Source: Ascaphus truei
Lineage: Eukaryota; Chordata; Amphibia; Anura; Ascaphidae
DNA: 64,000 nt
Reading direction: 5' to 3'
NCBI GenBank assembly: GCA_036426205.1
Contig: CM071573.1
Location: forward strand, 47,780,214-47,844,213
The notes under the pieces are model-generated. The model saw only the letters and a list, made by a program, of their open reading frames with translations, did not search any database and had not been told where the DNA came from. Position 1 is the stretch's first letter. Each line of letters starts with the position of its first letter. The translations under genes were made by a program, and so were the position numbers. Shown here piece after piece: positions 1 through 9,600 of the stretch.

Positions 1-29
1 ATTATATGGGCTTGGTTTACCACTGTGCC

Positions 30-235
30 AATCAATGGGTGGAGGGGGTGGAGGTAGCTGCCCCAGGGTGGGTGGTTAGGCCTCTCAGGGGTGGGTAGCT
101 GGAGTGGTTAACCCCTTCATTACCATAGTGGTTCCCACCACTATGGTAGTGAAGGGGTTAACTCCTCCCACAGCCTTCCCGGCAGGCCTAACCACCCATC
201 CTAGGGCAACTACACCCTTCACCCAATTCCCCTGT
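30..235. repeat. Nested inverted repeat with perfect inner hairpin
   Basis: The core at 107-162 folds as two 26-base arms (gttaaccccttcattaccat and its complement) around a 4-base loop with one mismatch. Outer arms at 58-83 and 184-208 (ggtggttaggcct / aggcctaaccacc) are also complementary. The module 'aaccccttcattacc..tagcgg' recurs at 259-300 and 40290-40380, so this is a dispersed foldback-type repeat rather than a unique site. Confidence 0.7.
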
Positions 236-575
236 ACCCCCAAGAAACCACGTACTCAGGTTTAACCCCTTCATTGTCTTAGCGGCCACCCGCTAAGGTA
301 ATATCATGGTTTGTGACTTGTGGTAATGGTTTCTGATTCTTTCGGAATACCGTGATAACATAAATGACAAACCGTTCAATGGGGTCATGCCAAACCATTC
401 GAGATGGCAGCAGATTTATCGAAGGTTCTAGAATAGGCTCCTGAGAGTGGTCAGTTAGGTAAGATACTGTATACACCCGGAGCGGCAGGATGTGTAGAAG
501 GAGGAAACACTGCCTTTGATATTGCTTATACCACACTGATCTTCATCTGCTTCCTGTCCATGTTCCTGTGCTTAG

Positions 576-685
576 CAGAGCAGTGACTGAGAATAACCTA
601 AACTACAAACAGGTGGATATTCACCTTTTTCATGCAAAAGACAAGTCATTTTGGAAAGTAATGAGTGGATTAAGCAAACGTAAAG
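576..685 (+). CDS. Candidate 5' exon of the C-type lectin gene (uncertain)
   Basis: An open stretch ends at a strong donor (G|gtgagt at 685/686) in phase 1, which is the phase needed by the lectin stalk exon at 6481. Possible acceptors are the AGs at 574-575 and 577-578. The frame contains LNYKQV, which fits the ITIM pattern (L/V/I-x-Y-x-x-L/V), and an internal ATG at 661 that would give a short basic tail MSGLSKRK. A type II lectin also needs a transmembrane segment, and I could not find that exon between here and 6481. The assignment rests on phase, position and the ITIM-like motif only, so it may be chance. Confidence 0.25.
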
Positions 686-1277
686 GTGAGTCCGTACAGG
701 ACCTGTGCTCCCATCACAGCACAGTTTGCCTGTTCTGTGATGGGGTAAATAATTCATTAGAATCTACTGTATATTTGTATAAAGAGCTATTAACTGGCAG
801 AAAACGTAATTAGGCTGGAAGCAATGAATTTAGCAAGAGCAGGTAAATGGTAAATAAATTATTATTACTGCCACTTTATCACAGGTTAAGCACATTGTTG
901 TACAGTAATTAGCAGCACTTTATTACAAGATGAGTACATTATTGTAATTTGTGATTTATTTTTATTGTTGCTGATTTGCTGTTGAAGGCTACTTCAGTAT
1001 ACAGTGTGGTTGTAATGTGTTAGTGTTGCTTTGCTTATACCATATATATCTTTATAAGTGCAGTAAAAAAGAAATATCTGTACACACAGCACTGTTTTTT
1101 TTTAATTTGCGCTACATTCTGTACATATATGTGATTTAGACCTCTAGTTGTGTAAGTGTGAATAAGGAAGACAAGCGCAAAAAATAATGAGAGAGAGAAA
1201 GAGAGAGGCAGAACACTGAAAAAAGGTGTGGTGCACAGTAAAGGGTAAATAGTTACAATCTGTAAGGATCCCTAGAG

Positions 1278-1434
1278 CACAAGAGATAATCACAAAAAGT
1301 GGTTTATTGGGTCCAAAATGCACACATATGCCTGACGTTTCGGTCCAACCCTGGGGGACGTCAGGCATATGTGTGCATTTTGGACCCAATAAAACCCAAT
1401 AAACCACTTTTTGTGATTATCTCTTGTGCCTTGT
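1278..1434. repeat. Long hairpin, Penelope-like element tail
   Basis: Two arms of about 65 bases (1278-1345 and 1362-1434) are nearly exact reverse complements. The centre carries 'gacgtttcggtcc', the sequence type found at the ends of the PLEs elsewhere in this window. Both strands have matching short open frames only because of the symmetry, so no protein is implied. Confidence 0.65.
1331..1365 (-). other. Hammerhead-like hairpin motif of PLE
   Basis: Read on the - strand: CTGAC, then GTCC-loop-GGAC, then CGAAACG. This matches the order of hammerhead ribozyme parts (CUGA.. , stem II, GAAA). The first core strand is not the canonical CUGAUGA, so activity is doubtful. Confidence 0.4.
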
Positions 1435-2029
1435 CAGTATATGCGTATATAATCTATATAGATATGATATATTATAGAGATCGATATGATATATATATAG
1501 TAGATATGATAAATTTTCACCCACTGGAACTCGTATTAAAGTGTCCCCAATTAAAAAGTTTACAATAGGAATGCATGTTAAATATCAGTAAGTGTAGTGA
1601 AGAATATCAGCTGGGGCTTTAACCTGGGCTAACGTACAACATACAGTACAATAGATTTTACTGCACATTGAAGAATACTGTAGGTGGTTCACTTGGAGAA
1701 TAATTCCCTCCCCCACATGGGCATCTCATAGCAACTGCAAAGTGTGATTTAGTCTGCCTCACTTGGTGTTTTTTTTTAAACTGACTAGGTAAATATTTCC
1801 ATAACGTTGCTTCCTGTGGTCTGACTACATTCTCTTGCGGTTGAAAAGTACATTTCCTCTGGCAGTAACAGATTCTAGGCTGAAATCATAAATATGAAAG
1901 AATCCACCACTCTTGTTAATATAATGTAACTTGCAGTGCAGCTATTATTAATGTTAGATTAAATACTCCTAAAACCCAGCACAGATATCAGTCACAAGCA
2001 GATGATTAATACAAATATTATGAAAAAAT

Positions 2030-2170
2030 GCAGCACAGCACACCAAAGTATAAATCAGTCAAAAGGTAACAAAAATTTTCATTTAATGACTTAAAGAAGT
2101 CATGGCAGCATCCAACGTTTCGATGCAAACAGGCACCTTCATCAGGCATACAGATAATGACACCCAACAC
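2030..2170 (-). mobile_element. Penelope-like element 3' tail fragment
   Basis: The sequence has the layout of a frog PLE end: 'aacgtttcgatgcaaacaggc..cttcatcagg', flanked by sequence without genes. No coding part remains. It abuts the gypsy integrase fragment at 2170-2450, so one element probably inserted next to or into the other. Confidence 0.5.
2115..2146 (-). other. Hammerhead-like motif with canonical CTGATGA core
   Basis: On the - strand the sequence reads CTGATGA, then a 5-bp stem GGTGC/GCATC (one G-U pair) with a 6-base loop, then GAAAC. This is the copy in the window closest to the hammerhead consensus (CUGAUGA, stem II, GAAA). An extra A between the core and stem II is a departure from the minimal fold. 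Confidence 0.5.
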
Positions 2171-2172
2171 CC

Positions 2173-2450
2173 TTAAATAGTGTCCTTCATTGATAACTCA
2201 CCATACATCTCCTTCCTAATGTAATGTCCCGTCGCCGAGTGCAAAAGGACCCGAATATCCATGGGTATGGACTCATGCCTCGTACAGTTGTAGGCATGTA
2301 CCAAGCGCTCTACATGTTTACTCCACCCAGGTTTCTCAGAGTCCAGTAGGGTACCTAGCATATCTAGCAAGGTACGATTGAATCGCTCTGGAAGGGCATC
2401 TCTTTCAAGGTTGATAAGGGGTTGTACGGGACTTCTCGATGTTGAGTAGC
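2173..2450 (-). pseudogene. Gypsy-type integrase fragment
   Basis: The - strand translation contains FNRTLLDMLGTL..K.GWSKHV..LVHAYNCTRHES, which is the C-terminal part of the integrase core of vertebrate Ty3/gypsy retrotransposons, ending just after the glutamate of the catalytic triad region. After CTRHES the frame loses similarity. Only about 65-85 residues remain and no reverse transcriptase is near, so this is a dead fragment. The GC-richer DNA at 2450-3000 may be further non-coding retroelement sequence. Confidence 0.7.
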
Positions 2451-3321
2451 TTCAACAGCTCCTTTATGAGTCTGCACTATCAGAGGGGTAGAAGAGTTCA
2501 GCCCCCAAAGGCATCTCAGGTGCCTGTCTGGAACTAAAGTCCTCCATCTTTATCGTGAGATCGGCGTATGCCTCCCTGGCAGTTGATCCACTCCCGTAGC
2601 TCTGCTGCAGCTCGGGGCTAAATGACAAAGTCCATGACTATGGTCTTCCCTAGTGCACTCTATGGCTCAGGGGCTATCTCTGGCCTATGGGGAAACGTTC
2701 TGGCCTTGTCCAGGAGCCTACTCGCTCCTGTGACAGCACCTCTCTCCCTGGTAGCCCTGTGACGACTGACCACGCCGTCCCCAGTCCGCGGAGAAAATCA
2801 TACTCCTTAGGCCCTCCCCTTCCGGCATCGCCAAATCCAACATGGCTGCAACAACACATAGTCCCGTAGACTTACATGTGGCACCAACTTCAAAATGGCC
2901 ACCACAACTTTTCTCCGATCTCCCGATTCGCTGGAGCCTCGAATCACCAGTGCATCAGCGGGCAACGCAGAGCATCTCCCCTCCCGCAGGTAAGTAAGGG
3001 GTCCCCCACTAAACCTCTTTAGTAGTATTATATATGTTTGCTACTGTAGTGGGAACAGTGCAGCAGTTCTATGAAAAGTGTCTGAAATGGATCACTTTCT
3101 GACTTTATTCATATGAGAACGGAATTGATCATTCGATGCTGGTATAAGTAGTAAATGATGTCAGGAAGGGGGGACAGAGAGGGAGAGACCTATTGTTGGT
3201 TATGCAGAGTATATTCAAATTATTTAAATGAGTATATTTTCCAGGTATCTCTGGTGCGGTTAGTTATGTTCACGTATCTCTTCACATGTTATATAAAGGA
3301 GTGTTTGTGCATGCACATAAG

Positions 3322-4275
3322 TGACTAAGGGCCTCATGCACTAAAGGTTCATAAAAAAAATCACCGGACCATTTAAATCACCCTTTTATGAGCGTTGCTA
3401 TCACGGTATTCAGAAAGCCTTCATTACCTGGCATAGCAAAATTCACAAAACGGGTGATAAGCCGGTGATCTGATGAACGACCCTCTGAAAAGGCCTTACC
3501 GGCGAGTTGTATCTGCTGCAGAGAGAGCTGCTCTGAGAGAGCCGTCTCTCCCTGTGCAAATATCGCCCGAAATTTCTGTGTATAAATTTTAATTTTGTTA
3601 ATAGTTTAGATGAGCAGGGGGTCTCCTGAGCTGAACCGCGTTGGTTTCAGCCTCAGGGACCCCCTACTTCCCGAGATACAGGCCCCGTTATGGGTGCCGG
3701 TATCTCCTATGCATTTTATTCCCATGGTCACTTGACGCGGACATTTAAATGCATAGGAGATACTGGCCCCCCATAACTGGGTCTGTATCTTGGGAAGTGG
3801 GGGGTCCCTGAGGCTATCCGCTATGGTAATGAAATTTACTGTAAATGCATTTTTATTGCACAGGATTCATGCCAGGGGTCTCTGGTGCTAATATTAATGG
3901 ATATCAGCTCCAGAGATTCCCGGCATCAATCCTATGCAGGAAAAATGCATTTGTTTTCTAAGTCCCATCTCGCCGCTTCTCTGCAGGTTTCCAACACCTT
4001 TAAGCCAACTTTTTCTGGCGTGAGAATTTTGTAATAAAATCACCATTCTAGAGCGGCGATAGGCGTTCATAGCCAAATTACTGCTACTAGAATTGCACGA
4101 GTTTATGAACATGCCGAAAAGTGGTGATAAGTGGCTTATCACCGCTGCCTCTGTGATTTTTGTTATAATCAATTTTTTTGAGCGATTCAGTCTTTTATCA
4201 CCGCTTACTGAATAGCAGTAGGCATTTTGGGTGATAAGTGCTTGATAAGTGGCTTATGAACGCTTACTGCATAGG
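3322..4275. mobile_element. Non-autonomous TIR element (GGGCC..CACTAA family)
   Basis: The ends are imperfect inverted repeats of about 28 bases: 'agggcctcatgcactaaagg' at the left and the complement of 'cttactgcataggccgct' at the right. Inside is a module 'ctcctgagctgaaccgc..' plus '..cccgagatacaggcc' that recurs at 40110-40200 and 43335-43410. No transposase is present, so it would depend on another element. The transposon superfamily is not identified. Confidence 0.55.
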
Positions 4276-4279
4276 CCGC

Positions 4280-5880
4280 TAAGTAACTTGGTCTAACACA
4301 GAAAAGAGCTAAATACACAAACAACTAACACTTTGTATGTTTTGTGTTAAGGTTCGGATCCTGGATTGTGCTTTCCTGCCAGCTTGACCTTGATAAGCCT
4401 CTTGAAACTGGTGGAAGTCGGTGTGATCTGTTTTATTCGTAAGGGCAGAAATCAGTTTAAAGCATGTTTTTCATTGAAATGTACGTGTCGCGTATGTACG
4501 TAGGGAAGAGAGGGAAGGTTTTTGTAGCAGATTATTGGATTTGAAAACTACAATGGTAGTATGTGTAGGACTGAGCAAGCGAAGGCACATAGTTAATAGG
4601 AAGAGGAGGAAGGGTGGTTCAGATTTACTATGGTCATGGAAGATGGGAAGTGCTTAAGATCAGATTTGATTAATTAATTAGCCTGCTGAAACTGGGTAGC
4701 CTGAAAGCTTAGCTGGAACTGTTACTCCCACGTGAATCACATACATGCTCTTACCTTCCAATTACATTTACACCGATGGAGCGCTCGTTATTATAAACAG
4801 GACCGCGTTCATTAACGCCAGATTTAATGCAAGTTTTAAAGCGAGTACAATTTCAGCTGTTCTCTTAGGAAATAAGATTTGTGTTTCCTGTTCTTCTGTA
4901 ATATCACTAACTTGTCTTCTTCAAATGTTCTGCCCAAAATTACCAGGAATACAGATAAGAATCAGTACTGAAGCATCTCACTACACTGCAGACTCTCTTG
5001 AATGCAGTTTATTCAATGTCCTGGGAAGTTATCACCCCATATTGGAGAAGATTACAATCTCACCCTTTTCATTGGAGCTGATCTCTGCTCCAGCACTGGA
5101 AGCAGCATTACAGAATATTGAATATAGCCCGTACAATAACTGCAGGCACCTGAAGGGAAAAAGTGATATATTAGTAATGTATCCCTAGTGAATATTTGAG
5201 AAGGAGTACTCATGGAATAATGTCTCTGTATATGAAAGGGGTAAACCCATTTAAATACAAATGCTGAAATATTTGAGAAGGAGTACTCATGGAATAATGT
5301 CTCTGTATATGAAAGGGGTAAACCCATTTAAATACAAATGCTGAATTATTTGTGATCTATGCAAGTTACTTTAGCCCACATTTACTAAGCAGTGCTATTT
5401 CATAGGACACCCGATGATGGAAGGTGACTAATGTCATAGGCCCACTAAGTAAATATTGATCTTTATTTATACTGTAGCTTGCAATTTATATGGAGTGGGG
5501 GCTTGTGTCTGAAACATTTTATATACAGCTCTGAGTACACGGTTGCACTATACATAAAAATGCATGTTCTCATCTCAACTATTTAAATATTTTGAGGTTG
5601 CAGTTCAGTAAAGAGTATGAGCTGCTTTAAATAGAGATGTGTAAAGAAGTTGCTGAAAGGTGGGAATTAGGTCAGTTTTGGCACTTTATGGTTTGTAATT
5701 ACAGTCATTGCAAATTTTCCACCAAACTTTCAAAGATTGCCTAAGTCTATTGTTAAACTCTAACCGTATATAACATTTAATGGGGTAATGAATATATTTA
5801 AGCCACCTGAGATCTCACCTCTTCAGCAAAAGCATGTGGTTAGTTTAGGTCTGTGGCTTCTCCTTATAAGTTATATACTG
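4280..5880. other. Intergenic or intronic DNA, one tandem duplication
   Basis: No supported gene. At 5196-5344 a segment of about 70 bp ('atatttgagaaggagtactc..') is present twice in tandem, almost identical. A 147-codon open stretch at 4745-5188 overlaps nothing recognisable and lacks splice or family support. At 5375-5450 there is a small TIR-like piece ('cccacatttactaag / cccactaagtaaat'). Confidence 0.4.
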
Positions 5881-6062
5881 AATTTGCCCCAATTGTATTC
5901 TCATTTTTCCCATTTAGATGGTAAGCAGGTTCTCTATCATTCCCATTGTTTAACTTCCTGTTTAACACACTTGTAAACTGTATACAATCTCCCTGTATTG
6001 TCTTGCAAATTCGTTAAGGCTCTTACATTATTGGCGCTATATAAATAAACATATACATACAA
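5880..6062 (+). mobile_element. L2-type LINE 3' tail
   Basis: The segment has the typical amphibian/fish L2-like 3' end: 'gatggtaagcaggttctc', then 'ttgtaaactgtatac', ending in 'ttggcgctatataaataaa'. No coding sequence remains. Related tails occur at 48175-48360 and 56395-56535. Confidence 0.55.
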
Positions 6063-6480
6063 TATAAAAACATAAAGTCCTATTTTTCCCCTATAAATAA
6101 TGTATTATGCATTGAATAATTAGGCAGCAACGCCCCTGCAGATGTAGCCGCCCTTAATGTTCCCAGAAGTCCTGTGACTGCACCAAATGTCACCTGGGAG
6201 GATTAACGCTCCAGGTCCCATTGAACGGAATAGACCCGCGCAGCCACCTCCCCCAGAAACACGTTTTTTAAGCCTTTCACTCGCGGTACCAGGAACAGTA
6301 AGGATGGCTACATCTGAATGTCTTATGAGAATATGGCAGAAGATATATCTGAAGTACTGTACTATAGTAATATCAGCCAAATATACCTTGTAAAATCTAG
6401 TACAGTAGCTTGCATTGCAAAGCTGTAAGTGAAAGTAAACTCACCGATGATTTGTTTGTATGTTTCTACCATTCTGTTAG

Positions 6481-6627
6481 TCTGGAAATTTCCTTGTACC
6501 ACATTTCAAGGCACTGATGGGCATTTCAAAAATAGCAGCAGCATCGTACACTCAAAATGTGTTGAGAAACCCCCTGAAGACCTGTGTTTGAAGCTGTCTG
6601 ACCTTAAAGATAAGCTGTGTGTCACAG
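6481..6627 (+). CDS. Lectin exon: stalk
   Basis: The acceptor is a pyrimidine tract ending ctgttag at 6480 and the donor is G|gtaaat at 6627/6628. It encodes a hydrophilic stalk with a cysteine in SKCVEKPPEDLC and an N-glycosylation sequon (NSS). It enters and leaves in phase 1. Confidence 0.65.
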
Positions 6628-9600
6628 GTAAATGAAATGCCTTTGTGCACAATTCTCTGTATAAAGCTGGACAGAGAACTCTGAACTCACCAGGCTATAC
6701 AGTGGTGTGAAAAAGAAAGTACACCCTCTTTGAATTCTGTGGTTTTACATATCAGGACATAATAACAATCATCTGTTCCTTAGCAGGTCTAAAATTAGGT
6801 AAATACAACCTCAGATGAACAACAACACATGACATATTAAACGTGTCATGATTTATTTAACAAAAATAAAGCCAAAATGGAGAAACTATGTGTGAAAAAC
6901 TAAGTACACCCTTACTGCTTCCATAGGAATTAAGATGTTAAGTAGCAGACAGGTGCTGCTAATCAAATGCCCTTGATTAACTGATCATCAAAGAGCATAA
7001 GAGTGATTATAAAGAAATCCCCCCAAGGTCCCTGTTAGTTGCACTCTGTCAGTTCTAAGGATAAACATATGACTTAATAGTCGTATCTAAATATACATAT
7101 TGTAGAGGGCATAGGTAACCAGTAGTACCACCTATACCCTCTACATTATGTATATTTAGATACGACTGTTATTCATATGTTTATCCTTAGAACTGACAGA
7201 GTTGCCACCTAACAGGGAACCTTGGGGGGATTTCTTTATAATCACTCTTGTGCTCTTTAGTACCATATTTATGTCACCTGTGTGCTTTATCTACTTTGAA
7301 TTAGGTGAGCAATGAGATCATAATTGTTATATTAATTGATCATCAGCAAGTGTGACCACCTCTATAAAAGCCAAAGTTTTAGCACTTTGCTGGTCTGGAG
7401 CATTCAGGTGTGTGTTAACACAATGCCAAGGAGGAAAGACATCAGCAATGATCTTAGAGAAGCCATTGTTGCTGTCCATCAATCTGGGAAGAGTTATAAG
7501 GCCATTTCCAAACAATTTAAAGTCCATCATTCTACAGTGAGAAAGATTATTCAAAAGTGGAAAACATTCAAGACAGTTGCCTATCTTCCCATGAGTGGAT
7601 GTCCCTGCAAATTCACCCCAAGGTCAGACCGTGCAATACTCAGAGAAATTGCAAAAAAACCAAGGGTTACATCTCTGTCTCTACAGGCCTCAGTTAGCAT
7701 GTTAAATGTTAAAGTTCATGACAGTACAATTAGAAAAAGACTGAACAAGTATGGTTTATTTGGAAGGGTTGCCAGGAGAAAGCCTCTTCTCTCTAAAAAG
7801 AACATGGCAGCACGGCTTGGGTTTGTAAAGTAGCATCTGAACAAACCACAAGACTTCTGGAACAATGTAATTTGGACAGACGAGACCAAAGTGGAGATGT
7901 TTGGCCATAATGCACAGCGACACGTTTGGCGAAAACCAAACACAGCATATCAGCAAAAACACCTCATACCAACTGTCAAGCACGGTAGTGGAGGGGTGAT
8001 GATTTGGGCTTGTTTTGCAGCCACAGAACCTGGAAACCTTGCAGTCATTGAGTCGACCATGAACTCCTCTGTATACCAAAGTATTCTAGAGTCAAATATG
8101 AGGCCATCTGTCCGACAGCTAAAGCTTGGCCGAAATTGGGTCATGCAACTGGACAATGATCCCAAGCACACCAGCAAATCTACAACAGAATGGCTGAAAA
8201 AGAAAAGAATCAAGGTATTGCAATGGCCCAGTCAAAGTCCAGACTTCAACCCGATTGAAATGCTGTGGCTGGACCTTAAGAGAGCTGTGCAGAAACAAAT
8301 GCCCACAAACCTCAATGAACTGAAGCAACGCTGTAAAGAATAGTGACCCAAAATTCCTCCACAACAATGTGAGAGACTGATAAAGTCAAACAGAAAACGA
8401 TTACTTCAAGTTATTGCTGCTAAATGAGTTCTACAAGCTATTAAATCATAAGGTATACTTAGTTTTTAACACATGGCTCCTCCATTTTGGCTTTATTTTT
8501 GTTAAATAAATCATGACACGGTGTAATATGTCATGTGTTGTTGTTCATCTGAAGGTTGTATTTACCTACTTTTAAGACCTGCTATGGTTATTATGGTTAT
8601 TATGTCCTGATGTAAAACCATAGAATTCAAAGAGTGTACTTCAAGGTGTATTTTCTTTTTCCCACCACTGTAGACCCTGTTGCTGCTAGGTCAAGATAGG
8701 GTTACCTAATGCTTGTCATATTTAGTGATGGATGGTGTCTCCAGAGACAGAAGCTAGATTTCAGATTGATGCACATGGAAAAGAAACATAATCATGTTTT
8801 TTACTGCTAACATTTCACAAGACCGTACTCCTCACTATAACTAAATGTCTGACGGGACAATCACAGCAACACAGATCCACACAGTAGTTAGCTGGAGAGT
8901 TGAACTGTTCTAGTGTTGAATAGAGATATAGTTTCAAACAGCTTTTTTGTTATATTTTGTATTACCTACAGTATTACTTGGTTCTATATTTTTCTCCTTC
9001 AGGCCCCAAGTGTGAACTTTGCCCTTTGAGCTGGGTTGCACTAAATGGTAAATGCTATTACTTTTCGGAGGAAAGGAAGAACTGGAGTGCAAGCAGAGAG
9101 TATTGCGAGCAGATTAAGTCAAAGATCATTTCTATGGAGGAAGACAAAGAGAAGGTGGGGTAACATGGATTTCTGAGGTATTAGCTTATGAAGGTAATGC
9201 ATGATGCTCAGGTTTGAATGAAAGTGACAAAGAAAGTGGCACTAGTAGGATTTAGGGAAGGAAGATTCAGTGATACAGAGTGTCCTCTCTTACACTGGGT
9301 AGTACAGCTGGATCTGAGCTTCAGAGCTTAGTATAGTATCTATGGTACTGGATGGTTCCCTGAAACAACACCGACATAGCCTAATACTGTACAATACTGA
9401 TATTATGTAAGAATTGTGGTGTGCCAGAAGGATTGCCAATGTTCATGGCAACACTAACTATGTACAAATATTACCACCAGAATTATATTAAATAAATACC
9501 CTTTAATGGTTTAGTGTACCTTCATGCACAATTACTGGACATGTCATTATAACGGGTCACAAATTCCTTAGCAGCAATAAAAAAAAGCTTAGGAGAGTTG

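Larger units (their letters stand above)
6698..8672 (+). mobile_element. Tc1-type transposon, copy 1, with both ends
   Basis: A TA target duplication flanks the ends: CAGTGGTGTGAAAAAGAAAG begins at 6700 and its complement ends at 8670. The interior carries one transposase reading frame with stops (7423-8427). The element is about 1.97 kb, longer than the usual 1.6 kb, because a foldback segment of about 350 bp sits at about 6988-7340. It lies in an intron of the lectin gene and does not touch an exon. Confidence 0.9.

Noticed and set aside
4745..5188. 147-codon open frame.
   Set aside because: No family match, no good splice sites and no codon pattern above the local AT-rich background.
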